A stretch of DNA of 64,000 nt from Ceratothoa steindachneri (taxonomy: Eukaryota; Arthropoda; Malacostraca; Isopoda; Cymothoidae): the NCBI GenBank assembly GCA_963969495.1, contig OZ018323.1, forward strand, positions 76,036,920 to 76,100,919, written 5' to 3'. The notes under the pieces were generated by a model. The model was given only the letters and a program-made list of their open reading frames with translations. It did no database searches and was not told the origin of the DNA. Position numbers and translations under genes: made by a program. The first letter of the stretch is position 1. Each line of letters begins with the position of its first letter. This document shows, in pieces, positions 13,461-30,802 of the stretch.

Positions 13461-14764
13461 TGTGATAGAACGGTTTGAGGCTGCTAAATTTCAACCGTTA
13501 TCACATGTTGTTTAAAAACACGAGGCTACCCACGTGCATCTTCGCTTTGAAGCTGGGCGCATTATAGCCGCCACCTGAGTCAATGTTTAAACAAGGAGGT
13601 TTATCTTCCCCCGTTTCGCCCCATGCGCCGTCCTCGCCAGATTGAGTTAGGCTTATGGGCAGATAAGGTATTGTTCTCAGGCGTGGCTGTGCATTCCCTC
13701 GAAGCCCCACTCCATTGTCCCCTACGCCAAGGGAATGTCCCGACTATTTATACGGGAACTTTACCTCTAAGATCAGATTCGAGATCCAGATTTTCTTCGC
13801 GAAACATCACTACGATCCACTCTCACTTTGTGCGCCAAGGGTCCTCGACCTCAAGATCCACCATCACTTGTCCAGAAGAAGGACAATATCCCTTGAGTGC
13901 CAAGGTTCGAGCCTTCGTGACGCCAAGTCCACAAGGCTTCACCTGTTGTTCAGAAAAAGGACAACGTTAGAACAGCCATTGTTCTTTTGAGCCTGTTGAC
14001 AAGAAACGGTTCTCCCTCCCCCCCCCTTGTTGTTCAGAAGAGAACAACGTAGAACAGCCATTGTTCTTCCAGCCCGTTCGCCAAGAAACGGTTCTCACCC
14101 TTCCCCCTTGTTGTTCAGAAGATAACAACATTAGAACAGCCATTGTTATTCAGCCCGTAGACAAGAGACGGTTCTCACCCACCCTGTTGTTCACAAGAGA
14201 ACAACGTAGAACAGCCATTGTTCTTCAAGCCCGTTCGTCAAGAAACGGTACTCATTCCCAAGACGCCACGTCAGGATCATTTAATTCCCCCCCCCCTTTG
14301 GCTGGAATTCACCAGTGGACCAAAGATTCCTTCACGTCGCCTTCCTCTGCACAACAAGTGTACTTACGTAAGCTGAACGTTACCTTTGAGTATTTAACCC
14401 TTTTGTCAACCCAATCCTGTGCTTTAAATGGTTTAGCGAACGATCCCATCCCTTTAACTTTTATTTGTTTTACCTTTTTAAATCTCTCTTAATCCTCGGA
14501 TTAGCTAGATTTCCCACGACCCTTTCCATTCTCTGTTTATGTCAATATTTTCCGTTTTTTGTGTTGTTGATAGTTTTTATTAATAAAACTCTATTTTATT
14601 AATGATAGTAATATTATTATCCTTGAGCTCAGTTCCACTTCTTAAGCATATCGAAGATAAATAATATCGGTCAACCCAGACACCACGCACTCTGAAGATA
14701 ATTAAATAAGTTCCCTCAACGAATAGTCATATATGGTATATCGTCGAGAGTCCATTCTACGACA
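13461..14764 (+). mobile_element. solo LTR 1 (Gmr1-associated family)
   Basis: The segment starts TGTGATAGAAC and ends CTACGACA, matching the TG...CA ends of the LTR at 44074-45320, and is flanked on both sides by CTCTC, a perfect 5-bp target-site duplication. Internal support includes the AATAAA-containing stretch near 14580 and the terminal block with CGCACTCT...ATATGGTATAT, both paralleled in the other LTRs. No internal retrotransposon sequence adjoins it, so it is a solo LTR. It sits inside the minus-strand LTR element C. Confidence 0.8.
13943..14255 (+). repeat. tandem repeat of about 80 bp inside solo LTR 1
   Basis: Four diverged copies of a unit containing TTGTTGTTCAGAAGA, AACAGCCATTGTTCTT and CAAGAAACGGTTCTC. 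The units begin near 13943, 14028, 14109 and 14184, so the period varies between about 73 and 85 bases. The other LTRs of the family in this window lack this array, so it expanded in this copy or subfamily. Confidence 0.8.
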
Positions 14765-14769
14765 CTCTC

Positions 14770-15571
14770 TATGACCGATAGTCTCTGCGATAAATAGTCC
14801 TCTGTTTATGTAATCCCTTTTCTATAACATATAACACATCCTCTGGTTCAGTATTTCCTCCATTTACTTCGTTTATTTCTACACTAAAACAAACTATTTC
14901 TTGTGGCTTTATTTCTACATTTTCTGGAACACACAATTCTACTCGTTTTATTGTTTATACTGTGATCTCTAATGGTACTTGCACCTAACTACCAGCTAAC
15001 TAATTTTTAAACACAGAATCTACTTTGTCACGGCTCATCACGCGACCATAATTTTCTATACTCGTATTAACAGGGGTCACCTTCACGACTCCTTTGACCC
15101 AGCTCTACATCTGAGGAATGTGACCCTTTATTTCCTCTGTGACTCAACTCATGAACTCCAATTTGTTCCGTAGACTCACCATGGACCATCGATGATTCTC
15201 GTAGCTTATCTTTTATAGAACAGGGTAATGGCTCTCATAGCTCATCATGAAACACAGTCATCTTGTTTAGTCGTCGCACACGACTGTTAGATTCATCCTT
15301 AGACATTTGCGGGACCGCTATATACGGCAAATTGTTGAAAAGGCGTCACTCAACTCAGGTGTCTCTGTGCCCTAGATAGCCCTGTGGGTGCATTTTTCTC
15401 CTCTGGGTTTGATGTACTTGACTCGCGTAAACATTGTACTTATCCATTGCCGTCAGTCAACGCATGTGTATTTCTTCTCTTCGAACTCGATTACCGGCGG
15501 GGTATATATCCCAAGCAATATGGTTTATAAAGTCCATCCCTAATAGAAATTCAGTTGAAAAGGCAACCCTA
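14770..15571 (-). pseudogene. LTR element C, region after the protease-like domain
   Basis: The minus-strand translation around 14790-14990 gives a long readable stretch (VELCVPENVEIKPQEIVCFS, then VEINEVNGGNTEPEDVLYVIEK) consistent with polyprotein linking protease to polymerase in an LTR element. Between 15000 and 15570 the frame is broken repeatedly. It is continuous in direction with the gag segments at higher coordinates and is truncated by the solo LTR at 13461-14764. Confidence 0.45.
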
Positions 15572-16095
15572 TTATCTACAATTTGAACATGGATTGGGTA
15601 CGCATACTTGCGCGTCGGTCAATCTAACATGAGATTTGGTGATATGATACCTGCCTGGGTACCAAGTTAGCAATTTATTCACAAAAGCTTGTTTTACTAA
15701 AAAACTTGCCTGTCTGGTATTCAACATAGCGGTAGACGGCAGTTGCCTTACTCGTCCTCTTACTATTAGCTCTTGAAATGGGTTTATTGGTGGTAGCCTA
15801 ATGGGAAGGGATTTAGTTAACACTGAGGAGGTCCTTCGTCTAGCGGAGGGCTTCTCCCCCAAAAAGGTTCCGTATAGTACGGGCTCTCATCCTCCGGGTA
15901 ATGATCAGGATACCCTAATTCTTTTTCATAAGCAGCGGGAATATCGTCTCGTTCGGACTTAACTACACGAATGTTCTTTCTACTTCCCCTGCATATGGAT
16001 TTCCTGTTCGATCGGTACGGTTTCACTGTGGTGGTTTCGATGGAAACACCATTGCATTCTTTAGTGCTACAGGTGTTCGGCTGTAACGTTCGCAT
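15572..16095 (-). pseudogene. LTR element C, protease-like region
   Basis: Two overlapping minus frames (15817-16095 and 15572-15862) follow the zinc knuckles. The lower one contains LPSTAMLNTRQASFLVKQAF, which resembles the D-T/S-G-A active site of a retroviral-type aspartic protease with the Asp replaced by Asn and the Gly lost, so it would be inactive. The upper frame is a charged, tyrosine-rich linker. Assignment rests on position between nucleocapsid and polymerase plus this weak motif. Confidence 0.45.
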
Positions 16096-16149
16096 TTTTT
16101 GGTTTCACCTCTCCTGTGTCCGTTCTCACGACATACAGCAAGCTATGTG

Positions 16150-16330
16150 ACAATTCCTACATTCAGCAGCATAGTGTCATTTGACCTCACAATTATGACA
16201 CCAAGGACTTTCTCTGCATTGTATCATCCTGTGTCCAACTCGATGACAGTTAAAACACCTCTCAACCCTAAGAGTGTTTGCACGTTTATCATTCCTAGGT
16301 AAACTGTCCCTCCGCTTATCATTTCTCTCG
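16150..16330 (-). pseudogene. gag nucleocapsid with two CCHC zinc knuckles
   Basis: On the minus strand, 16216-16257 encodes CFNCHRVGHRMIQC, an exact C-X2-C-X4-H-X4-C zinc knuckle. Just downstream, 16159-16200 encodes a second knuckle of the same spacing with a stop codon at its seventh to eighth position. Paired CCHC knuckles bind the element's RNA in retrotransposon Gag. They lie directly after the capsid-like frames, confirming minus-strand orientation. Confidence 0.85.
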
Positions 16331-16508
16331 TTCGCATATCCGTGTTCGTATCTGGTTTAGGTTCGTTGAGTGGGTGTATGAGCTTGCGCATGTATATATT
16401 GAGTACTTGGAGCTAGGTAGATAGGGCTGTTTGGTTCCTGTTGCCGTTGACCAAAGGCCTCTGGTTTATCCTATCTCGTTTCGCTTAAGGCAATGTTAAC
16501 ATCGTCAT

Positions 16509-17014
16509 CTAACTTAATTTCATTATAGAATTTGTTTGTGCAGCAGGTGGAATGTTTGCGTAAATTGCAGTTGCAGCTAATAGATTCCATAGCTCCTTCA
16601 TATTACTACACCGGAAGTTTAATGAGGTTTCTACGGATTTAAGGGCTTCCCCAACTGTTTTATGTACCCTGCATGTAAAAGTGTGTATATCCTTTTTCTT
16701 GCCTTTATTCCATTTTAGAACGAATGCCGCAGCTAATGATGGCAGAGCGTCTCTTTGAAAGCTTGCCATGTGCCATTTTGTAAATTAGGTTGGAATTCAT
16801 CAGCCAGATGGGTATTTACCTCTGATCCATGTAAAAACCGTTTTGCCTCTGTGATTTTGTCTCGGTCAGTTGGAACTAATGTGGCTTCCCGGCGGAAGTA
16901 TTCTTCTAGCTCATTAAACCATGTGTTTAAGTGAGGTTCTACCCATACGCCGTTTACTGTTTCTTTTAATTTGCAAACTGGATTTAGCAATGATAGTAGA
17001 CGTGTTATGTTCAA
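16509..17014 (-). pseudogene. gag capsid-like region of LTR element C
   Basis: Two overlapping minus frames (16733-17014 and 16509-16769), offset by a frameshift, form a capsid-like protein. The first contains WFNELEEYFRREATLVPTDR and continues through FLHGSEV and WQAFKETL, the sort of helical pattern seen at the start of Ty3-type Gag (W-F-x-x-L-E ... T-D-x-x-K). The second runs into the zinc knuckles at 16150-16330. The likely start is the Met at 17014 or farther upstream. Non-functional because of the frameshift. Confidence 0.65.
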
Positions 17015-18290
17015 AGTATGTGGGTAGACAGTGTTTCTGAGTTGGGTGGAAATGTGGGATTTGGTCGATTCGTAGGGGTTTGGTTCATCATCTCAAAAGG
17101 GTGTTTGAATATCTAGTGTCAGAAAAAGAGGGAGTTGGGGGGAAAATTCAGTACTATGTTATCGTCACTGTTACTATGATCACTAAGAGTAACCAAGGGG
17201 GAAACTCAAACTGATTTATGAAAACCACTAAGTGCCTGAGCAATATTAGCCCGTTTTTACAAAAAAAATAAACAATGCCTACTCTAACTAAAATTGATAC
17301 GGAAATATAAAAATTTATTTTTAGCTCAATTATTTCCTTAAGAGGTATCGTAAATATTAAAAAAAATCTTTAATGCTCAGTGCCCAAATATTTGCACTAA
17401 AACTGATTAAATCAAGCTTAAAGTTGCCATCTTCAATATAGTACCCGAACCATAAGGTTTTGATCTTAATTACAGGCTAAACCAAAAATTAATTCGCATA
17501 AATTAACTGATAATTGAAAAGTAAATGGAAAATCGTTCGGCAATATGAAATATTAAGCTGTCACCACAAAATAAAGCTAACAGCATAAATACTCTTTACG
17601 CCCAATGGTCGTAGCTACAAGTTGCGTTGTTTTCTTGACGTATTCAATCACTGCGGTTTCGTTATCATTTGATTTTGTTCATCTTCAGGCCTCAGAGATG
17701 GTTTTAAAGATGTCTCGCAGTCTGCAATCGTGCCGTACTCTGGTATTCATCCACTATGTCCCGCGGTGGCTTCAGAGATGTAGCCCTATAAAGTGTTCTG
17801 AGTTAGCACCTCATTGTTGCTCCCACGTTAGATATGGTAGACTAGTAGTCCGTTATTTCCATACCATAACAATCAAAAGAGAGAATTTTACTCTCATTTC
17901 TGGCGAAGGAATGAGCCAGGCCACTGAGGGATGATGAAGATAAGGTAGCTGCAAAAATTGGCAGAGGCAAGGTCGCCAGTGTTGTAACTATGGCTGTAGC
18001 GCCAATGACCCTCAGTCGGTAGATGGGGAACGCAGTCAAGGAGATCAGGCAGTCGGTGCAACGAAATCCTTCTTGTTGAGAAAGGACTGTCTGATAGTTT
18101 AGTACACGGTGCAATCTGACGTTGATGGATGATTCATACAGGAGGTTCGATCGTAGTAGAAGGGCGTGTTTTCCTAAGTGATCACAGCAACTCGACGTAA
18201 TGCTTCGTGTGGCCCTGAGTGGCGACAGCACCTGGAGTGTTTAATTGCCCGTCTTTGATGAAGACCCGGTACGACGCAGTGGCGGAGAGT
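17015..18290 (-). other. leader region of LTR element C
   Basis: Between the putative LTR and gag (minus sense). Frames at 17605-17934 (+) and 17842-18231 (-) overlap each other and resemble no family that I know. A primer binding site could not be placed with confidence. Confidence 0.3.
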
Positions 18291-18600
18291 AAAGAAGCTG
18301 TATGACTTTTAGCTTTATTCAAAATACAAGATTTGCTCAGACTGGCTTCTGATCTAAAGTTTACAAGGGTTTTATATAAGGTTTATATGAGAGGAAGTAG
18401 GGCTCATCTAGATGGGTTTACCAATAGGATACTACTTAGGAGGAGCACTTGACTAATTTAATGGAAGTGTCCTAATCCTATATTACGTGGAAGGTGTTTT
18501 CACAGGGTTTTTTTAAGTGGGTTTACCAATACCAATACTAACCCAAGAAGGGCAGGTCACTTTCCAACACTACTTGTTTATTTACTACTTTTACGACCAG
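18291..18600 (-). promoter_or_regulatory. putative LTR promoter and polyadenylation signals of element C
   Basis: Read on the minus strand there is a TATA-like box (TATATAAAA, about 18371-18379) followed some 55 bases later by AATAAA (about 18312-18318). This is the compact U3-R arrangement of an LTR. It lies upstream of the minus-strand gag, as a 5' LTR should. LTR borders cannot be proved because no partner copy is in the window. Confidence 0.4.
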
Positions 18601-20300
18601 TGGGCGGGCATACACTTTTCTTAACGTCAAGCAGAAAAGAATTTTGATCGTATAACAGATTCCTTAAGCCTTTTTTAACAGTGTTTTAGTTTTGCTGCTT
18701 ACATTGCTCGATTTCTGCTGTGATATCATTTAGGTAAAAAATCAATTACAGAATTTGGTCAACATATGAGAGAGTTGGATACAAAGAACAGCTGAGCTTT
18801 GAAAACAAAATTTAAACTTTGTGAACTTCTAAGCATTTAACTCTTATGTATTTGTCTACTTATTATCTATTGGCCTATTTGTCTATCTAATCATATGCAA
18901 AGTATGTTTCCTAAGTATGAAAGTGAGAGGCGAGTTTCCCGCTTCATATAATTATGCTATAGTTACTTTGTTGTTAAGGCGCTTAACAATACCATATCAT
19001 TTGTGTAACATATAATGACTTGACCGCAGCTCCTCCCCCTCTTTCTGCCCCTGGTTGTGCAGGAGGGGTGAATACACCGGTCAACCACTATCGTTTCCTC
19101 GCTGTCCCTCGCCATCCTCACCTACTGATTAACGCGGAATATGAACCACGACCTGTTTTTATCCGTTTCCATTGCATTTCATGGTCTTTCTTTCATTATC
19201 GTGTATAATGTAGGATTCATTCCATTGTGTGAATTTCTGTGTTAAGCTATTGCCTAGCTGTATAGTGCTGTGTATGCTTAATTGTTTTAGTTGTTTGTAT
19301 TTGAGGTGTAGTTTCAACGATGGTATTTATTGTAGGTTTAAAGCCTTATTATCTCAACTTGATTCACTTTGGTCACTAATTTCACTTCTTTCTTTGCTTT
19401 TCTTTTTTCATTAACTATAAATCCGCTTTAGATTTGCCATAATTCTACTATTGTCACTATTATTAAACATTTTCAATTAAACTCCTATGATTGGCTATTG
19501 GGTTGCACTTTTGTTTTACTTTTAGGTGAATGTGGAGTTTAATGAATCTTAATTGGTTCGTCACGTTAGACGATAGTGTTCACTTTCTTGGGTTATTGAT
19601 AGTGGCAGTTAGTCTTAATTGGTTGGAGTGTTCATCGGCAGTATTTTAATGATCGGCTCAGGCTCCTTGCGAGGTATGACTTCACGATCTTGTCTTATTT
19701 GTTTCTCTCAAATGTATAGATGCGCTTCCACTATTTTCTGTTGATTTTTCCACTGGCGAATCTGAAGTTGAAGGGTGCGATTGCTCCGATGTTGATATTT
19801 CTGCAAAGATTGGTGGAAGTGAGTTGATTTTCCTCCAGATATTACCCGCGGGGTTTTCTTATAACAATATTTATTTGCTGGTTCCAGTTTGGCTACTTAA
19901 TTTAAAGCTCTTTGGGTTTCTTTCTTTCTCTTCTGTTGGTTATAAGGTAGAGCTTTGTTTTCCATTTTCTGGAGTTCCCTTCCTAGTGCGAGATTGATCT
20001 TTATTCTGTTCTCTGTGCTTAAGCCTTTTACGAAAAATAAAATGTTTAGCAGTGGTGTAGATTTCGATATTATTTCAGATAGGTGTTTTATTTAGCCTGA
20101 CAAAGTTATATTTAATCCCAGTACCTTGCCTTCATGATGGTCTCGCTAAAGTTGTTCTTCTACTTAGATATCGTTATAATTTTCCAGTCCCTCTCGAATT
20201 GATTAATTTCGTCCATCTATATGTGTCCCCTCCGTGACTAAAATTCCTCATTCCTGTATTGAATTAAGATTAGTTAGCTGATGCCGTAAGCGAATTGGAT
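18601..20300. other. no recognised feature
   Basis: Moderately AT-rich DNA. Only short frames occur (19020-19208 and 19229-19414), neither similar to a known protein. No repeat with a partner in the window was noticed. Confidence 0.4.
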
Positions 20301-20559
20301 ATTTAGACGTTGAGGCATTCTAGGCGGTGGCATGGCTGCTATATAAATCGAATACAGCGTGGGGCTGAAGCAAACCTCCTGAGGAAATCTAACTTCCCAT
20401 TCGAACCAAGGTCATTTAGTTTGGCTGAAAACCACAATTGCACTTTTAACTTACAAAATGGTAATGGATATGTAAGAGGTGAAATGTATGGGTTTTGTGT
20501 TGTTGGAGCTGGCAACAATAGGAGGAGTGGTGAGCACGGTGTGGGGAGTGTTGGAGACA

Positions 20560-20963
20560 GTGGAAGGGGCGGTGGGGGCAGTGGACCTGGATGGGCTCCT
20601 CAGAAGATTTAAAAACATGGCGGACTTAATGATAGATGGGCGCCGAATCAGCGACCCCCACCCGAGGGTGCCGCTCCCTTGAACGGGTTTTTGGTTATTT
20701 CAGAGTTATTGCCAATATACACAGAGACTGATGTAAATTCCCTCTGTGGTCCTATCCGGACCCATGAGGAAGGGTTACCCCACCGCAGGTTGTAACTCCT
20801 TCTCAATTGAGGACTCCTCTTAACTTCGGGTTCTGCAGTGAGCTAGAGCGCAAACCTCCTTTATCTAAAGCCTACAATTATATCTTTCTAAATCAATGGC
20901 ATAGTTGCAACGAGGTTATTTGTGTGGAGTCTCATTCACGAGTCGAAAATCTAGCGAAGCGGA
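20560..20963 (+). repeat. interspersed repeat S, copy 1 (cut by gap)
   Basis: This segment aligns with 21945-22345 over its length: GTGGAC(C/T)TGG(A/T)TGGGCTCCT at the start, then a block containing ACATGGCGGACTTAATGAT, then GCAAACCTCCTTTATCTAAAG and CTAGCGAAGCGGA at the end. The copies are roughly three-quarters identical by eye. The repeat runs into the N gap. It could be the edge of an unknown retroelement; short frames in it are not conserved. Confidence 0.7.
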
Positions 20964-21163
20964 NNNNNNNNNNNNNNNNNNNNNNNNNNNNNNNNNNNNN
21001 NNNNNNNNNNNNNNNNNNNNNNNNNNNNNNNNNNNNNNNNNNNNNNNNNNNNNNNNNNNNNNNNNNNNNNNNNNNNNNNNNNNNNNNNNNNNNNNNNNNN
21101 NNNNNNNNNNNNNNNNNNNNNNNNNNNNNNNNNNNNNNNNNNNNNNNNNNNNNNNNNNNNNNN
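20964..21163. other. assembly gap of 200 N
   Basis: Exactly 200 N, the conventional placeholder for a scaffold gap of unknown size. It separates interspersed repeat S from a mariner fragment, both repetitive, which explains the break. Confidence 0.99.
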
Positions 21164-21375
21164 ATTTGATCACTGCGCGGTGCTCAACTTTCTCCATTGT
21201 TGAAAAATTTGTGACTGACGATCTGCGATCAGCTACTGCTTCTTAAATAGACGAGGCAGGAGCGTGCGGCTGCAGGTCCTGACTTGTTATAACTTGTCCT
21301 AACACCACCACCCCTCCACAAACAGCCATCCCCCTTCCTCTGTTTTACCCTACCGATTCGCAAAACTTATTGACC
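21164..21375 (-). pseudogene. mariner element 5' end and transposase N-terminus (cut by gap)
   Basis: On the minus strand the gap edge encodes MEKVEHRAVIK, which matches the start of the mariner transposase at 33097. The upstream (higher-coordinate) 170 bases are nearly the same as 33098-33265, including CTACTGCTTCTTAAATAGACGAGG. The remaining transposase should lie in or beyond the gap. Only the first 11 or so residues are visible. Confidence 0.75.
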
Positions 21376-21944
21376 GTCCATCGCACTAAGGACCTTAATG
21401 CCCTGGTCAGGCAGTGTATTTACGTGTGTGTCGCCTTGTAATGTTATTAAGGGCCAGGACTTGTGTTTATTGTAGTATAAGTCCTAGACTCTGTCTTTGA
21501 CGTACTCTTCTTTGAGGGCGGCGAGTTTCTCCTCCGTGCTGAACTCCAGCCTAGAGGGAGCTGGTGTGACGTATACGTATCTGTTTGTTTATTATGGTGT
21601 CTGGCGCTATGGTGAAATGTTCCATGGTTGTAAGGGTGTCGTGTTCTCGCGTGTGAAAAGTCTGAGCATCATTTTTTTATCTGAAAATCAGTCAGCTCAG
21701 TATGTGTGTTGATTATGTTTACCCTGGGAGTGTCCAGTGTATATGAAAGTCTTAAAATCTCCTTATGTGTTAGAGTGGGCTTTGTGCGTGTCTTTTGTCG
21801 TAGGCATAGGGTGATCTTGTCACCCATCTTGTGATCGTGTCCAAAGAGCAAGTAAGTTTCAGGGGCTACTTGTGCGAAAAGGGATCCTCGCCTCACCGCC
21901 CAACACGCCCCGTGAGATGAGACTGGGATTAAGGATGAATAATG
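21376..21944. other. no recognised feature
   Basis: Mixed-composition DNA between a mariner fragment and repeat S. Frames at 21497-21712 (+) and 21669-22028 (-) have no recognisable domain. Confidence 0.35.
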
Positions 21945-22345
21945 AATGTGGACTTGGTTGGGCTCCTTAGAGGATGCAAAAGCATGGCGGACTTGATGAT
22001 TGGTGGGGACCGAATCAACAATCCCCACCTGAGGGTGCCGACCCTTCGGACGGGTTTTGTTTATTCGGAGTTACTTCCATCATACATAGAGATGGGTGAG
22101 ACACCCTCTATGGTACTGGCCGGTCCCGCAGGGTAGGTTAGCAACCTCCCCGCAGGTTGAAACTCCGGCCCAAATCCAGGATGCCTCTTGACCTCGGGTT
22201 CCGCATTGGGCTAGACCGCAAACCTCCTTTCCCCAAGGCCTACAATTATGTCTCTCTAAATGAAAGGCAAAGTTGCACCGAGGCTATGTGTAGAGTCTCA
22301 CCCACGGTGCGAACTCAGCGAAGCGGGAAAGGGGAGGGGAGTATT
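21945..22345 (+). repeat. interspersed repeat S, copy 2
   Basis: Homologous to 20560-20963. Its 3' half (from 22129) is also the first part of the tandem-duplicated 3.08 kb unit and recurs at 25212-25428. It ends near GAAGCGGGAAAGGGGAGGGG. Confidence 0.7.
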
Positions 22346-23102
22346 TAGGCCATCATGTTTACTGAAAGCCTAAATACAGTATTTACTCTCTGGTAGGGTG
22401 TAGGGGGGCAAGCAGTGACGGAGGTGGAGGTCGACCAACGGTGAATATCTTGGTCGAGTGCACATCAAAGCAGTCCGCTCCTTGTATGGTTTGGTAGGCC
22501 GATGGCGTTCCTTCCGGCTTGCCTCCTGATTCCAAAAGGCCAGGGGAAGAGCAAGTAAGTTGTTGACTCTCTGAGATCACAGCGACGGATGAATAATGAG
22601 TATACGATACAATATATTTAGAGAGAAATACAATGATTTTTTACAAATATTTAAAAATAAATACATATATGTAAAAATAAATAGTGGTTAAAGGTGGCGG
22701 AAAAATTCAGCAGAGAAGAGAAAGTAACAAGTATGAGAAAGCGATAAGTGGATGCTCCCGGTGTAACAAAATGTCAGATTGTTGATTCTATACAATTTTA
22801 ATTTTTAGACATATATGTATATGAATTGGATTATTTACGTTTGGTTATGTTACATATTACTGTAATATTTTCAAATTTTTAAAAGTAATTTTTACAATAT
22901 TATTTTTTTAATATAATCGAAAGAGATGGAATATTTATATTGGATATCTATGCTTTGCATGAGTTTTATTATATGTATTTTAAATATTTATTATGTTTAG
23001 AAGTTGATAGGTTTTTTACTTTTGATTTAGATAAGGTCACTTTACTATAAGTTAATTTATCACTTTTTTATCTAAATTTATTTTAATTACTTTAATATAT
23101 AT

Positions 23103-25211
<2,109 letters not shown>

Positions 25212-26185
25212 CAGGGTAGGTTAGCAACCTCCCCGCAGGTTGAAACTCCGGCCCAAATCCAGGATGCCTCTTGACCTCGGGTTCCGCATTGGGCTAGACC
25301 GCAAACCTCCTTTCCCCAAGGCCTACAATTATGTCTCTCTAAATGAAAGGCAAAGTTGCACCGAGGCTATGTGTAGAGTCTCACCCACGGTGCGAACTCA
25401 GCGAAGCGGGAAAGGGGAGGGGAGTATTTAGGCCATCATGTTTACTGAAAGCCTAAATACAGTATTTACTCTCTGGTAGGGTGTAGGGGGGCAAGCAGTG
25501 ACGGAGGTGGAGGTCGACCAACGGTGAATATCTTGGTCGAGTGCACATCAAAGCAGTCCGCTCCTTGTATGGTTTGGTAGGCCGATGGCGTTCCTTCCGG
25601 CTTGCCTCCTGATTCCAAAAGGCCAGGGGAAGAGCAAGTAAGTTGTTGACTCTCTGAGATCACAGCGACGGATGAATAATGAGTATACGATACAATATAT
25701 TTAGAGAGAAATACAATGATTTTTTACAAATATTTAAAAATAAATACATATATGTAAAAATAAATAGTGGTTAAAGGTGGCGGAAAAATTCAGCAGAGAA
25801 GAGAAAGTAACAAGTATGAGAAAGCGATAAGTGGATGCTCCCGGTGTAACAAAATGTCAGATTGTTGATTCTATACAATTTTAATTTTTAGACATATATG
25901 TATATGAATTGGATTATTTACGTTTGGTTATGTTACATATTACTGTAATATTTTCAAATTTTTAAAAGTAATTTTTACAATATTATTTTTTTAATATAAT
26001 CGAAAGAGATGGAATATTTATATTGGATATCTATGCTTTGCATGAGTTTTATTATATGTATTTTAAATATTTATTATGTTTAGAAGTTGATAGGTTTTTT
26101 ACTTTTGATTTAGATAAGGTCACTTTACTATAAGTTAATTTATCACTTTTTTATCTAAATTTATTTTAATTACTTTAATATATAT

Positions 26186-29239
<3,054 letters not shown>

Positions 29240-29324
<85 letters not shown>
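29240..29324. repeat. (TA)n microsatellite right of Tc1
   Basis: About 85 bases of TA between the Tc1 right TIR and the Penelope-LTR-like repeat R1. With the array at 27459-27624 it indicates that Tc1 was inserted inside a TA array or that the array grew from its TA duplication. Confidence 0.97.
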
Positions 29325-29326
<2 letters not shown>

Positions 29327-29583
29327 ATATGAGAAATTCACAAAGTAGCGCGTGAATAGAGAAATAAATGCAAAAAATCCCACAGGAAAATAAAAGGCGG
29401 ATTCCAAGTACTTTCGAACTTGTTCAGTTCATTCTCAAGAAATAACGAATAATTTTACAAAGGTGGTATATATATGAGAAACAATAGTGATGCCCCGCCT
29501 ATGTACAACAACAGGGCAGATAATAGAAAAATATTATCAAAGCCGGGTTTAGATACCGGATATGAAATATATAACCAAATGCA
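29325..29583 (-). repeat. Penelope-LTR-like repeat R1
   Basis: A 259 bp sequence that recurs at 30601-30908 with about 85-90 per cent identity by eye, the copies bracketing a second Tc1 element. On the minus strand it contains a hairpin block (TTGAGAA, stem GAACT/AGTTC, then GAAAG) like that in the Penelope pseudo-LTRs at 57.7 and 60.3 kb. It carries TATATATA where the other copy has a 50 base TA array. The open frame starting at 29474 begins in this repeat and runs by chance into Tc1 coding sequence. Confidence 0.6.
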
Positions 29584-30595
29584 TAATGAAATGAAGGTAG
29601 CAAAGACAACTGTTGGCGACATTGTGAAAAGAGCTGAAGACGCTGGTGAACATTCAACACTGCGGCAAGGAAAATGCGGAAGAGAACGAAAGATAACACT
29701 TCACGATGACAAAGTTCTCGTCAGAAATAGTGTGTAGGATCCCAAGAAAATCAGTAAAGGCCTCCAGAGAGATTTGTCTTTTTACTGGTGTAAATGTTTA
29801 TTCTTCAACCGTCCGGCGAAGGCTCATTGAAGTTGGCAGATTTGCTAGAAAACCAGTACGTAAAGAGTTATTAACTTCTGCTATGAAGACAAAACGTCTT
29901 CGCTGAGCACGCAAATATGCTGGAAGAAAGTTATGCTTTCAGAAGATTCACATTTTTTAAGTACATGGGCATAGGTCAGGGGTAGTAAGACGAAGAAAGA
30001 TGAATCACTTCAGACAGGACACATTCAACAGGCGCCAAAATACCCACCTAAGAAGATGTTTTGGGGTTGTTTTATGGCTAAAGGCTTAGGGCGGCTCGTT
30101 ACTATTGAGGGAATGATGAAAAGTGTTAAATACAAGGCACTCCTGCAGACTCACTTGCTTCACGCGATGCAGAAAGACTTTCCTGATGGAGGCGAGATTT
30201 TCAGCCAGGATCTGGCTCCGTGCCATACTTCCCAAATAATGGGCACATTCTTCGAAAAAAGTTGGCTTACCGTTATTGATTGGCCTGGGAATTCTCCTGA
30301 CCTAAACCCCATCGAGAATTTATGGGCTATAATTAAACGTAGAATCGAGAAAACCGACTGTTCGACGATGCAGAAGATGATTTGTGCTGGTACCATAACG
30401 AAGAACTGCCAGAAATGTGTTCAAATTTAGTTAAATCTATGCCAGAGCGAGTGAAGCAGGTTCTAAAAGCAAAGGGCGCTCATATTTCATATTAAATGTA
30501 CCATTTATAATTTACGTATTATTTTCAAATATAAACAACAATTATCAAATAATTGTACTATTTCACCACTGTCCGAACTAATTTTCACACTACTG
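29584..30595 (+). pseudogene. second Tc1-type element, 5'-truncated, broken transposase
   Basis: A different Tc1 subfamily from the one at 27625. The 5' TIR is missing; the right end is TTCACACTACTG at 30595, followed by TA. Transposase pieces in three frames give the end of the second helix-turn-helix (KTTVGDIVKRAEDAGEHS), the first catalytic Asp (SEDSHF, near 29942), the second (FSQDLAPCHTS, near 30205) and SPDLNPIENLW with the Glu (near 30312). Frameshifts occur near 29700, 29905, 30000 and 30400. The C-terminus in another frame ends at about 30495. Confidence 0.85.
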
Positions 30596-30600
30596 TATAT

Positions 30601-30745
30601 GGATAAGAGAAACTCACAAAGTGGCGCGTGAGTGGATCAATAAATGCAAAAAATCCCACAAGAAAATGAAAGGTGGATTCCAAGAACTTTCGAACTTGTA
30701 CAGTTCATTCTCAAAGAATAACGAATAATTTTAAAAAGGTGGTTT

Positions 30746-30802
<57 letters not shown>

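Noticed and set aside
17605..18231. Opposing frames of 109 and 129 residues
   Set aside because: They overlap on opposite strands in the leader of LTR element C and resemble no known protein.
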